Assembly (NCBI GenBank): GCA_038503065.1
Contig: JBCAMK010000002.1
Coordinates: 2,914,001-2,978,000 of the forward strand
Origin: Paragyromitra xinjiangensis
Lineage: Eukaryota; Ascomycota; Pezizomycetes; Pezizales; Discinaceae
Direction: 5' to 3'
Length of the DNA: 64,000 bases
Shown: piece after piece, positions 51,740 to 61,335 of the stretch
Numbering within the stretch: the first letter of the stretch is position 1
Layout: each line of letters starts with the position of its first letter
The notes under the pieces: model-generated
Told to the model about the DNA's origin: nothing
Seen by the model: only the letters and a program-made list of their open reading frames with translations
Databases searched by the model: none
Translations under genes and position numbers: made by a program

Positions 51740-54038
51740 ACCACCGACAACAACAACGCCAAAGTGACTTTTTGGTCACAACTCCACCAATTCTACTCCG
51801 ATTAACGAGATTTTTGATTATTCGGAATCAGCTCGCTGCCCTGGTTCGATCCTGCTATTGTACGTTGAGGTTGCTCTCGATTTGCAAAAGTTGTTGTCGA
51901 ATTCGCTGTTTTACCCCTCTTTTCCCCCCCAACAACAAAAACCTCACCAAACTTTGGCAATCTGCATTTTGTCATAACTCCACCAGTTTTCGTCCGATTA
52001 GCTCGACCCCGGGCTTTTTGGAACCGCCTCAGCGCGCCCGTTCGATCGCCCTCTCGTTCGCTCGGATCCGACCAGAACTGCAGAAGTTCTGCTCGATTTC
52101 CCACCCCCCTCCGCCAGGGACCCCCTCCAGGGCCCAGCAACCCCCCAACACACCCTACTTCCTCCTGTCGGTTCAGGACCCTTCTCTATGTCTTCCTCTT
52201 CGTCTAGAGGTAGAGGGAGAGGCAGAGGCTTCAGGTCTCCCTCTTCTGTGAATTCACCCCAAAACCCGCTCCAAACGCCTTTTGGCGCCCCTACAACACC
52301 CCCAAACACCCGTTTTTCACCTCTGCTCCATGGAGACCCAGAGCAGACACCTACACAAGCCCTGCCACTTCGCCCAGCAGTCCCCCTACCTCACTATGCC
52401 TCCCTGCCCGCCACAGACCCCACTGGTACAGACAGTGGGTCTGTTCTCTTGGAAGAGTCTGACTCTGACATGACGGACACTGAGGGACCCCTCACCTTTT
52501 CCACCACCCTACCTCCAGTCATCCAGATGGATGATTCTAACAGCAATTTGGATCGCCTTGGTGCCATTGGTACTGGGGAGAACTACAACCCCTCCCTCTT
52601 CGCAGTGATGGATGAGCAGAACAGGCTCATCAAGGCACTCACCAAACGCGTCAAGCAGCTTGAAAAAGCTATCCTCACACCCCCACCAGCCCCTACCTTC
52701 CACAATGACCCAGCTCTAGTGGAAAAGGTGGCCACCCTCACCTCCAAGGTTGCAGACCTGGAACAGAAACGGACACTCACAACAATTCTGACTTCTGCCA
52801 ACCTCCCCCTACCTCCAGCACCTGCTCCTCCGCCAGCTACTACCTCCTGGGCTCAGGTTGCCTCTAAAAAGGCTTCCAGACCCGCCAACAAGGCCCCAAA
52901 GCCTTCCAAACAACCTACAGCGCCTCCAAAACGCGACAGAACCCTCATCATCACCAGGAATGGTCTACCCATTCCTGATGACATCACCCCACTCCTCATT
53001 CGCAATGCAGTCAATGCTGCCCTGGAAAGGCCATTGATTGCAGAGGTGCGATTCACTCCTGCCCACCATGTGCAGCTCATTGCTGTTACCTCCACTACCT
53101 CTGACTCCCTCCTCAAGCAAAGACAGAAGCTTGAGGAAGTTGTTCGCACCACTATTCCCAATGCCACCAGCATGGAAAAGGAAGCCATCCTTACCCAAGT
53201 TGTTGTGCACAATGTCCCCACCTCCATCCCCTCTGGCGAAGAGGGATTCCAGCAGATCAGGTCTGAGGTTGAGCAGTTCAACCCAGGCACCACCCTACTT
53301 CGCGACCCCCGCTGGCTCACCAGACCTGAGCAGAGAGAGGGGAAACAGGCATCCTCCATGGTCCTTACCATTGTGGGGAAGCAGCCTGCCACCACTGCCC
53401 TTGAGAGAGGGCTCTCCATGTTTGGACTTCGTCACAAAGTCACCAAATACCTTCGCTTTGGGCCAGACACTCAATGCACCACCTGCCTGGCCTTTGGCCA
53501 CCCACAACAACGCTGTACCAGCAAAACCCCTTACTGCAACATCTGTGCTGGGCCACATACAGCATCCTCTCATTCCTGCGCAACCTCCTCTTGCACCATC
53601 AAGGGAGCTCCTTGCCTCCACACTATCATCCGTTGCAAGAACTGTAACGAATCGCATCGTGGTAACTTTTCTGGTTGCCTCACACTCACTCAAGCAAGAC
53701 TTAGGGCCAGCGAACGTCAGGATCGCATGGTTGTTTAAGTTTTTCCCTACCTGTTATGATTTAACCAGCCTTCAGGGGTCGTAGGATTCAGTGGAAGGAG
53801 GGCTATAGGCCCAAAACATGCGATGGTGAAGGAAAAAGGAACAGGTTGAGATCTTCGGGTAGTCACTTGTCTTTCCTTATCATATTAACTGACGATGAGC
53901 CTGAGAGAGGCTGGGATGGAACTGGTGGAGGGTTTAGTTAGTTTGTTTTGTTTTCTTTTCGTTCCTGTTGGGTTTTCTCTTATTGTACGCCATATCCGAT
54001 TCGGATGCATGCGAGTATGAACAATAAATAAATAAATA
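51740..54038 (+). mobile_element. Gag-only element G8, full length and intact
   Basis: Inserted in L4 ORF2 with (A)CTCTTGAGCTGT on both sides (51727-51739 and 54039-54051). It has the leader ACCACCGACAACAACAACGCC, one intact ORF, 3' hairpin ATCCGATTCGGAT and (AATA)n tail. It is the best reference copy of the family here, about 2.3 kb. Confidence 0.95.
52188..53738 (+). CDS. ORF1-like (gag-like) protein of G8, 516 aa
   Basis: The only gene of G8 and fully open. Parts in order: SR/GR-rich start (MSSSSSRGRGRGRGF); Pro-rich stretch; acidic LLEESDSDMTDTEG near residue 90; coiled coil (MDEQNRLIKALTKRVKQ; KVATLTSKVADLEQK) near 140-200; SWAQVASKK near 222; RRM-like region from RTLIITRNGLPIPDD near 245; a second helix-rich segment (KQRQKLEEVVRTTIP); and knuckles CTTCLAFGHPQQRC, CNICAGPHTASSHSC and CKNCNESHRGNFSGC near 430-500. 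Expected role: RNA binding and particle assembly for its own transcript. No RT domain is present, so it must use a partner's. Confidence 0.92.
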   Translation: MSSSSSRGRGRGRGFRSPSSVNSPQNPLQTPFGAPTTPPNTRFSPLLHGDPEQTPTQALPLRPAVPLPHYASLPATDPTGTDSGSVLLEESDSDMTDTEGPLTFSTTLPPVIQMDDSNSNLDRLGAIGTGENYNPSLFAVMDEQNRLIKALTKRVKQLEKAILTPPPAPTFHNDPALVEKVATLTSKVADLEQKRTLTTILTSANLPLPPAPAPPPATTSWAQVASKKASRPANKAPKPSKQPTAPPKRDRTLIITRNGLPIPDDITPLLIRNAVNAALERPLIAEVRFTPAHHVQLIAVTSTTSDSLLKQRQKLEEVVRTTIPNATSMEKEAILTQVVVHNVPTSIPSGEEGFQQIRSEVEQFNPGTTLLRDPRWLTRPEQREGKQASSMVLTIVGKQPATTALERGLSMFGLRHKVTKYLRFGPDTQCTTCLAFGHPQQRCTSKTPYCNICAGPHTASSHSCATSSCTIKGAPCLHTIIRCKNCNESHRGNFSGCLTLTQARLRASERQDRMVV

Positions 54039-55494
54039 ACTCTTGAGCTGTGGTGAGTAGGTTGGCTAGGGGGTCTATGGCGGATATGGATGTTCTTGCT
54101 CCTGTGTGTTGGGAGTTGATCGCGCCTGTGGTGATTGCGTAGGTCTCCAGTTTTTTGGCTACGCATTTTTCCAGAAGTTTGCCTAAGCATGAGAGCAGAG
54201 ATATGGGACGGTAAGACTTGGGTGTGGAATAGTCGGGTTTGGATGCTTTGGGTATTGGGGTGATGAGAGCGTGTTTCCAGCAGGATGGCATGACTGAGTG
54301 TAGTAATGCTTGGTTAAAAATTTTGGGTATGAGATTGGGGTCGGCGAGATGTGCTTGGGTGATGATTGGATATGTTATGCCGTCTGCGCCTGGGGCTGAA
54401 TTGTTGTTGGTTTTGGTGAGGAGTTTGCTGATGTGGTTAGGTGTGATATGTGGGAGTTCGTGTGTGATGTTTGTATGCGGGGGTTGTAGCCAATGGGGTG
54501 GTATTGGTTGTGGGGTGGAATTGTTGGGAGGGAAGAATGCTTTTGTGAAAATTTGGCATTTGTCCTGGAATTCGGATTTATTTTCAAGTGATGGGATGTT
54601 GGTGGGGGGAGTGCGTCCTTTGGATTGTTGGTTGGTTTTCCATAAGGTGTCGGGGTCGCTAGTGTTGAGTCTTTGCTGCCAGTGATGTTCTTTGGCGAGT
54701 TTGACTTCTTTTTGCCATTTTTTGTGTAGGTTTTTGGCAGTGAGTTTGTTTCCTGGTGTGGGGTGTTGTCTGCTGTGTTTGTTTGTGGCGCTGAGGGCCT
54801 TACGCAGTTTGGTGAGTTCTTTTGTCCACCATGATTTGGACTTTTGGGAGGGTTTGGAGAGGGGAATTGTGGCTTCTGTTGCTTGTTGCAGCAAGAGTGT
54901 GAGGGTTTCGCATGCTGTTGTGGTTTGTGCTTTGGTTGTGAGTGGCATGTGATGTATGGGATGGTTTTGTATCATGCGGTGGAATTTGTCCCAGTCTGCT
55001 TTGTGGATGTCCCTTTTAGGGCGAGTGTGAGTGTGTGCATTGAAGACGAATGTTGTGGTGATAGTTGCGTGATCCGAGCCGTCTTGGAGGCCTGAGTCGC
55101 TTTCCCATAATTGGGCGAGGTGCTCTATGCCTCTGGAGAGTGTGAGGTCGTTATGGAGGGGTTGTTGCCGTTGCGTGGGAAGTGTGTGTATGTTCCTGGG
55201 TGGTTGTGGAGTTGGTATGTTTGTTCCTCTCGCCAGGAGACCAGGAGGTTGGATATTGGTCTGGTCCTGTCGATGGTTGGGAAATGTAGGTGTGTTTTGG
55301 TGCCATACTACCATGTGTGGTGGAGATTGAAATCTCAACAGATGATGTGATTGGTTAGGAAGGTGTTGGTGGATAGATAGTTGTGTGATGATGGTAGATG
55401 GTTTGCGTAGATGTTGGTTATGTCAATTGTTAAGTTCGGGAGTTTGATTTGTACTGTTAGGCAGTTGTTGAAGTATATTGATTTTTGTATTGGA

Positions 55495-57162
55495 TCAAGG
55501 TGTGACTTGATGTAAGTGACGCATTTGGGGTTCAGTGATAATGGTGCGAATTGTGTGAAGTTTGGAATTTGTGGTGGTAGACCAGTTGGTAGGCACCAGG
55601 GGTCTTGTAGTAGGAGTGCTATTAGATTTTTGTTTGTTGTGGCGTGTTGGGTTACTGAGTAGGTGGAGGCCATTCCTTTGGCACAGTTCAGTTGCTGTAC
55701 CTGGCCTATGCCTGATGATTTGGTTGTCATCATAATTAATGGTGGTGGGTTTTTTGGAGCGGTTTACTAGATATAGGGCTCTGGTTTTGGCTTTTTCTGG
55801 GCAGTCAACAGCTGTATGTTGATTGGTGTTGCAGCAAGCGCAGCAAAGTGGCGTGTGAGTGCATCTTGCTCCTCCTTTGCAAGTGGGGGTGGACCATGTG
55901 TGGTCTTTAGTGTGGTGAGGTTGGGCGCATATGGCGCAGGCAGTGTCGTTTTTGCATGTTGCGTCATGGTGTCCGAGCTTTTGGCAGTTGTGGCATTGGG
56001 TGGTGGGGTTGATGGGGTGATATTCTCTTGCTTTGCATGTGGCATTGAATAAGTTGAGGTATGTGAATCCAAGGGATTTGAGAGTGTGTTTGGCGGGTAT
56101 GGCGATGACGATGGAGGAGTGTTTTTTCCCTCTGCGGCCTTCTTCCGTGCTGAGCCATCTGGGTGCTTGTGCAAGTTCAACTTCGGGGAGGGCTGCTTTG
56201 AGTGCATTGGTGATGTCAATGGTTTGGACTGGTTTGTTAATGAAGTGGGTTGGGACACTGTCTAGGATGAATTTGGACCATCTGCTGTTGACTCTGTTGT
56301 TGGTGATGGGAATTTTGAGTAGCGTGCAGGCGGAGGTGATTTTGTGTTGGTATTGCGTGAGGAAGATTTCTGCTGGTTCGTTGGGACATGTGAGGAGCAT
56401 TAAGTTGTCTCCATTGGTTTTTCTGACTGCGAGGATGCAGGTTTTTTGTGCTCCAAGCTTATTGTTTATGGCGTCGAGAATTGCATCGGGTGTGATGGTT
56501 GTTGGGAGAGGTTTGGTGAGTTCCAGAATTATTTCTCTTTTGTCTGTGGTGTATTCTGGTTTGTATAGTGGCTGAGTTTTTGGTTTTTTGTCCTTTTTGT
56601 TTTGGACTTGGACTGATGGTTCACCTGGTGCTGAGGCGGTGATGTTGGTGTAGGAGGTTTGAGCTCCTTGTTTGGGTTTGGTTTGGTTGGTGAGCTGGGG
56701 CGCTTGAATGGTGGGGATGATGGGGGCGGTCGGTGTGGTTTTGGATGTTTGCAAGCTGTGGAGTCTATTGTTAAGGGTGCGAACATCATTTTGGAGTCTG
56801 ATGTTTTGTGCCTTGATGTCGGCGAGTTTGGTGAGGGAGGATTCGTGCTGCTTGTGGCTAAGTTGAATCTGGGTTTTGAGGCTGCTAAGCTGTAATTCAA
56901 AGTCTAGCTTGAGGTCTGCGATTTGGCTTCGGATGAGCCAGGCGAGGTAGTTGGTGGCTTTGCCGTGATTGAGGTTCTGAAGTTCCTCGGGCGCAAATTG
57001 TGTGAAGTTCATGTCGGAGTTGTATTCTTGTCCTCCAAAGTCTTCTTCGTCTTCATCGGCTTCGCTGGAGGAGCTGCTGTGGTGGGAAGGGGGTTTATCT
57101 GTCATGGGGAGGTCTGCTGCGTCAAAGGCAGAGAGAGCAGTGGAGCCTTCAGCTTGTGACAT
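55495..57162 (-). CDS. LINE L4 ORF1 protein, stop lost by a small change
   Basis: Gag-like ORF1 matching L5 ORF1 over its length: MSQAEGSTALSAFDAADLP start, SSSSSEADEDEED acidic patch, coiled coil, RRM-like region from REIILELTKPLP, and knuckles CHNCQKLGHHDATC and CACCNTNQHTAVDC. I use the ATG at 57162, matching the other copies; an upstream in-frame ATG at 57261 exists. The normal end KKPITKN-stop became KKPTTINYDDNQ..., so the frame runs about 80 codons into the ORF2 region before stopping at 55495. The true C-terminus lies near 55735. Confidence 0.8.
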   Translation of the reverse strand: MSQAEGSTALSAFDAADLPMTDKPPSHHSSSSSEADEDEEDFGGQEYNSDMNFTQFAPEELQNLNHGKATNYLAWLIRSQIADLKLDFELQLSSLKTQIQLSHKQHESSLTKLADIKAQNIRLQNDVRTLNNRLHSLQTSKTTPTAPIIPTIQAPQLTNQTKPKQGAQTSYTNITASAPGEPSVQVQNKKDKKPKTQPLYKPEYTTDKREIILELTKPLPTTITPDAILDAINNKLGAQKTCILAVRKTNGDNLMLLTCPNEPAEIFLTQYQHKITSACTLLKIPITNNRVNSRWSKFILDSVPTHFINKPVQTIDITNALKAALPEVELAQAPRWLSTEEGRRGKKHSSIVIAIPAKHTLKSLGFTYLNLFNATCKAREYHPINPTTQCHNCQKLGHHDATCKNDTACAICAQPHHTKDHTWSTPTCKGGARCTHTPLCCACCNTNQHTAVDCPEKAKTRALYLVNRSKKPTTINYDDNQIIRHRPGTATELCQRNGLHLLSNPTRHNKQKSNSTPTTRPLVPTNWSTTTNSKLHTIRTIITEPQMRHLHQVTP

Positions 57163-57650
57163 TGGGATTGCTTTGCGTTGGATGGGGGGAGAGAGGTGAG
57201 AGGAAGTTTGTTTGCAGCCAGCAACCTTTGGTGGGGTTGTTTGGATGCGGACAAAGTGCACTGGGGTTGCGATGGGTGAGGGGGATCTCCTGGAGGGAGT
57301 TTGGGGATCCAGAGTGATGACTCCAATGCAGGAGGAGGTAAATTTCCTGAAGCGGGGTAGAAGTGGTGAGAAAAGAAGCAGTGAAGTTAAAGACTTTTTG
57401 CTGTGTGTAACGCGGTTGCAACGCAGAATTTGGTGTTTTCGGCTAGTTCAATCAGCGATGTCGGGGCTTGTGTATTTTATTTTATTTTATTTATTTTTAT
57501 ACGGCCCTGATACAAAGTATATCGCCTCAACTTCCACCGCTAAAAACCTCCCCTTAAAACAAAACAAACAAAACAAAAACAAAAACAAAAGCAAAAATAA
57601 CAAAACAACTAAAACAAAACTTAACCGAACTAATAATATGAAAAACAATT

Positions 57651-60600
57651 TCAAATATCAAGCGCATCCATAAAAGAAAAACAATTCGCAATATTTAAAT
57701 CATTTCCAAAAAGAAAATCCCATTTAATATCCCGTTGTTCGAAAAATAATGCTTTTTCAGTGTTGTAAAGTGGGCAGGAAAGGATGCGGTGTTTGGTAGA
57801 ATCTTCTTCTCCGCATTGACAGATGGTGGGGGGTTGCCCCGGTAGGTGGTCGGCTTTTGAAAGTTCGTTTCTGACTTTCCAAATTCTTTTTGCACGATGT
57901 AAAGGCAACTGGGCGATTTTTAAATTTAATCTTTTAGAATGAGGATGTGGGGGAGCCCATTTTTGATGTAGGGTTTTGCGTGGTTGAAGAGATAGCCAGT
58001 TTAATGTGGTTCGCTTCCATTTGCATGGTGATAAGTGGTAGGCTTCTTTGGCTAAACGATCTGCCATTTCATTTCCTGTGATGCCTGTGTGTGATGGGGT
58101 CCATTTGCCCATTACTTGGCAGCTGATTGATTGTAAAGTTTGTATGCTGGTGAGGGTGCGCCATAGGTATTCCCTGTTGGCTGTGGTTGCGCCTGTTAGC
58201 GCCAGTAGGGCGTTTTGATTGTCTACGCAGAGGAAGACTGGGGTGGGGTGCATGATGTGGTTGACGAGTAGATGAGTGGCTTCTTGTATGCCATGGATTT
58301 CTGCATCTTCGTTTTCGGCGTGGTGTGCAATATTGCATTGGTGTGAAAAGCTTTGTGTTTCAATGCCGTAGCGGATGTGGATTAGGTGTGCTGCAACTGA
58401 TGTGGTTCCGTCTTCGGCTTTAGAGCCATCGGAGTATAAGAGCCAAGCGTTTTCTAGTGTACCAGTCCAGGATTTGTGTTCTTGGGCTGTTTCTTCTTTG
58501 GATTTGGGAGATATGAAAATATTTTCGGATGAAAGGTAAGTTGGTGGGGAGGGTGGAATGAGATTTTCGAGGGGTGGAGAATGTTGGAGCAGTGGTGTAA
58601 GAAGTGAGGCAATGCGTTTGAGTCCTGTTCCTTGGTACTCTTGGTTTTGTGGTAATAATTTGATCAAAGGGAGAAAAGCTGGATTGTGAGGTCCTGTTTT
58701 TAAGATTCTGATGGCGTATTTTTGTGTGTACATGTCTAATAGGAGCTCTAAAGGTGGAAGGGCAGCTTCCGCGAGTAGCTTTTCGAGTTTGGTTCGCCGT
58801 GGAAGTCCCGTGATTAATCTGGCGAGTGAATGGTAGGCTGGTTTGATTCTTTCCAAAAGATTGTGTTTGCCTGTCCACCAGAGGGGCGAGCCCCATAGGA
58901 AGTTAGGTATGGCTAGGGCATTGATAAGTTGGTGAAGATTGGATGGGGTAAGATTGTGTGCTTTGGCCATGGTGCTAAGGCGTTGTGTAATCGCCCTGAG
59001 TCGGTTGGAAGCTTTGTCTATTTGTGGGAGGAAGGAAAGCTTGTCGTCTATGTGAATACCAAGTGATTTGATTACTTGCGATGGTAATATTTCGAGGTTG
59101 ATTGCTGGTATGGTGAGTGGACTGTCTAATTTTCTTGGAGTGGTTTTCGTGAGAAAATGTATGAGTTCCGTTTTGGGAGGTGAATAATTGATATTTAGGT
59201 ATTTGGCCCTGTTGATTTTTTCCTTGAATCTGTTTTGCAGGGTGATATTGGCGAATTTGGTGCTAAAAGCGCCTTGTAGGAGTGCATCGTCATCTATATA
59301 GAAAGAGGAGAGTTGGAGATTTGAAGGGGATGGTGTGGCGTCTAAGGCTGCGCTGTATATGGTGAATGCAATGGATGAAATTGGTGAGCCTTGTGGGAGG
59401 CCTTGCGGGAATGGTTTGGGATTTTCTTTTTGTTGATTAAAGGAAAAGGAAATTGTACGATTGTTATTGAATTCTTTGTACCAGTTAGTGATCCAATTGG
59501 GAAATGTATAATGTTGAAGGATGTGGAGCATTTGTGAATGAATGACACAATTGAACGCTCCTTCTATATCGGAGGTGAGAAGGGAGGGTCTGATTTCCCT
59601 GTTGCCGCTTTTGTTTTTACTTCTGATGATTTTCCTATCGAGCCACTCTTGAGCTGTGGTGAGTAGGTTGGCTAGGGGGTCGATGGCGGATATGGAGGTT
59701 CTTGCTCCTGTGTGTTGAGAGTTGATTGCGCCTGTGGTGATTGCGTAAGCTTCTAATTTTTTGGCTACGCATTTCTCCAGAAGTTTGCCTAGGCATGAAA
59801 GTAGGGAGATGGGGCGGTAGGATTTGGGTGTAGAGTAATCAGGTTTGGATGCCTTGGGTATTGGGGTGATGAGGGCGTGTTTCCAACAAGATGGCATGAC
59901 TGAATGTAGTAATGCTTGATTGAAAATTTTGGGTATGAGGTTGGGATCGGCGAGGTGTGCTTGGGTGATGATTGGATATGTTATGCCGTCTGCACCTGGG
60001 GCTGAATTGTTGTTGGTTTTAGCGAGGAGTTTGCTGATGTGGTGTGCTGTGATGTGTGGAAGTACATGTGTAATGTTTGTGAGTGGGGATTGTAGCCATT
60101 GTGGTGGTACTGGTTGTGGGGTGGAATTGTTGGGGGGAAAGAATGCTTTTGTAAAAACTTGGCATTTATCTTGGAATTCGGATTTGTTTTCGAGTGAGGG
60201 GATGTTGGTGGGGGTACGTCCTTTGGATTGTTTGATGGTTTTCCATAAGGTGTTGGGGTCGCTGGTGTTGAGTCTTTGCTGCCAGTGATGTTCTTTAGCG
60301 AGCTTGACTTCTTTTTGCCATTTTTTGTGTAGGTTTTTGGCGGTGAGTTTGTTTTCCGGTGTGGGATGTGATCTGCTGTGTTTATTTGTGGCGCTGAGGG
60401 CCTTTCGCAGTTTGGTGAGTTCTTTCGTCCACCATGATTTGGACTTTTGTGAGGGTTTGGAAAGAGGAATTGCGGCTTCTGTTGCTTGCTGTAGCAAGAG
60501 AGTCAGGGTTTCGCAAGCTATTGTGGTATGTGCTTTGGTTGTGAGTGGCATGTTGTGTATAGGATGGTTTTGTATTATGCGATGGAATTTATTCCAATCT

Positions 60601-61334
60601 GCTTTATGGATGTCCCTTTTGGGGCGAGTGTGAGTGTGTGCGTTTAGGACAAATGTTGTGGTGATGGTTGCGTGATCCGAGCCATCTTTGAGGCCTGAGT
60701 CGCTTTCCCATAACTGGGCAAGGTGTTCGATGCCTTTGGATAGCCTGAGGTCAATTACGGAGGGATTGTTGCCATTGCGTGGGAAGTGTGTGTATGTTCC
60801 CGGGTGGTTGTGGAGATGATATGCTTGTTCCTCTAACCAAGAGACCAGGAGGTTGGATATTGGCCTGGTTCTGTCGATGGTTGGGAAGTGTAGATGTGTT
60901 TTGGCGCCATACCACCATGTGTGGTGGAGATTAAAGTCTCCGCAGATGATGTGGTTGGGTAGGAAGGTGTTGGTGGATAGATAATTGTGCGATGATGGTA
61001 AGTGGTTTGCATAAATGTTGGTGATGTCGATTGTCAGGTTTGGAAGTTTGATTTGCACTGTTAGGCAGTTGTTGAAGTATGTTGATTTTTGTGTTGGGTC
61101 GAGATGTGACTTGATGTACGTGACACATTTGGGGTTGGGTGATAAAGGTGCAAATAATGTGAAATTTGGAATTTGAGGTGGTAGGCCAGTTGGTAGGCAC
61201 CAGGGGTCTTGTAGTAGGAGTGCTATTAAATTTTTGTTCGTTGCAGCATGTTGGGTTACTGAATAGGTAGAGGCCATTCCTTTGGCACAGTTCAGTTGCT
61301 GTACCTGGGCTATGCCTGATGATTTGGTTGTCAT
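57651..61334 (-). CDS. LINE L5 ORF2: endonuclease, reverse transcriptase, RNase H, 1,227 aa
   Basis: The polyprotein that nicks the target and copies the element RNA. The APE-type endonuclease spans residues 1 to about 245, with GDFNLHHTWWYG near 132 and GSDHATI near 240; the usual LQEPW-type motif reads LQDPW. The RT domain starts near NSAPGADGITYP, with SYRPISLLSCLGK, GLPQGSPISS and YIDDDALLQG near 676. RNase H lies near 967-1120: LLYSDGSKAEDGTT, ENEDAEIHGIQEA, LCVDNQNALLAL and WTPSHTGITGNEMADRLA supply the acidic residues. A C-terminal CQCGEEDSTKHRILSC lies near 1171. The domain order fits the Tad1/I-like group. No stop, frameshift or active-site loss was found. Confidence 0.92.
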   Translation of the reverse strand: MTTKSSGIAQVQQLNCAKGMASTYSVTQHAATNKNLIALLLQDPWCLPTGLPPQIPNFTLFAPLSPNPKCVTYIKSHLDPTQKSTYFNNCLTVQIKLPNLTIDITNIYANHLPSSHNYLSTNTFLPNHIICGDFNLHHTWWYGAKTHLHFPTIDRTRPISNLLVSWLEEQAYHLHNHPGTYTHFPRNGNNPSVIDLRLSKGIEHLAQLWESDSGLKDGSDHATITTTFVLNAHTHTRPKRDIHKADWNKFHRIIQNHPIHNMPLTTKAHTTIACETLTLLLQQATEAAIPLSKPSQKSKSWWTKELTKLRKALSATNKHSRSHPTPENKLTAKNLHKKWQKEVKLAKEHHWQQRLNTSDPNTLWKTIKQSKGRTPTNIPSLENKSEFQDKCQVFTKAFFPPNNSTPQPVPPQWLQSPLTNITHVLPHITAHHISKLLAKTNNNSAPGADGITYPIITQAHLADPNLIPKIFNQALLHSVMPSCWKHALITPIPKASKPDYSTPKSYRPISLLSCLGKLLEKCVAKKLEAYAITTGAINSQHTGARTSISAIDPLANLLTTAQEWLDRKIIRSKNKSGNREIRPSLLTSDIEGAFNCVIHSQMLHILQHYTFPNWITNWYKEFNNNRTISFSFNQQKENPKPFPQGLPQGSPISSIAFTIYSAALDATPSPSNLQLSSFYIDDDALLQGAFSTKFANITLQNRFKEKINRAKYLNINYSPPKTELIHFLTKTTPRKLDSPLTIPAINLEILPSQVIKSLGIHIDDKLSFLPQIDKASNRLRAITQRLSTMAKAHNLTPSNLHQLINALAIPNFLWGSPLWWTGKHNLLERIKPAYHSLARLITGLPRRTKLEKLLAEAALPPLELLLDMYTQKYAIRILKTGPHNPAFLPLIKLLPQNQEYQGTGLKRIASLLTPLLQHSPPLENLIPPSPPTYLSSENIFISPKSKEETAQEHKSWTGTLENAWLLYSDGSKAEDGTTSVAAHLIHIRYGIETQSFSHQCNIAHHAENEDAEIHGIQEATHLLVNHIMHPTPVFLCVDNQNALLALTGATTANREYLWRTLTSIQTLQSISCQVMGKWTPSHTGITGNEMADRLAKEAYHLSPCKWKRTTLNWLSLQPRKTLHQKWAPPHPHSKRLNLKIAQLPLHRAKRIWKVRNELSKADHLPGQPPTICQCGEEDSTKHRILSCPLYNTEKALFFEQRDIKWDFLFGNDLNIANCFSFMDALDI

Positions 61335-61335
61335 T

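Larger units (their letters stand above)
49733..55733 (-). pseudogene. LINE L4 ORF2, multiply broken
   Basis: It starts MMTTKSSGIGQVQQLNC at 55733. A TGA replaces Gly of GDFNLHH near 55344. A 1-nt deletion near 55152 shifts the frame, which continues as RGIEHLAQLWESDSGL. G8 interrupts after ANLLTTAQE. Past G8 there is TAA at 51437-51439 (FTIYS) and TGG-to-TGA at 50039-50041 (QKWAP). The RT box YIDDDALLQ and RNase H motifs (LLYSDGSKAEDGTT, LCVDNQNALLAL) are still readable. L5 is the intact sister. Confidence 0.88.
49578..57466 (-). mobile_element. LINE L4 (beta subfamily), full length, split by G8
   Basis: A minus-strand copy of about 5.6 kb without G8. The 3' end is at 49578 (TATCAGGGCCGTATAAAAAT and an ATAA-type tail) and the 5' end at about 57466 (CCCCGACATCGCTGATTG). 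L5 follows head to tail on the right, with TGTGTATT at the joint. The LINE is inactive: ORF2 has stops, a frameshift and the G8 insertion. Confidence 0.88.
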
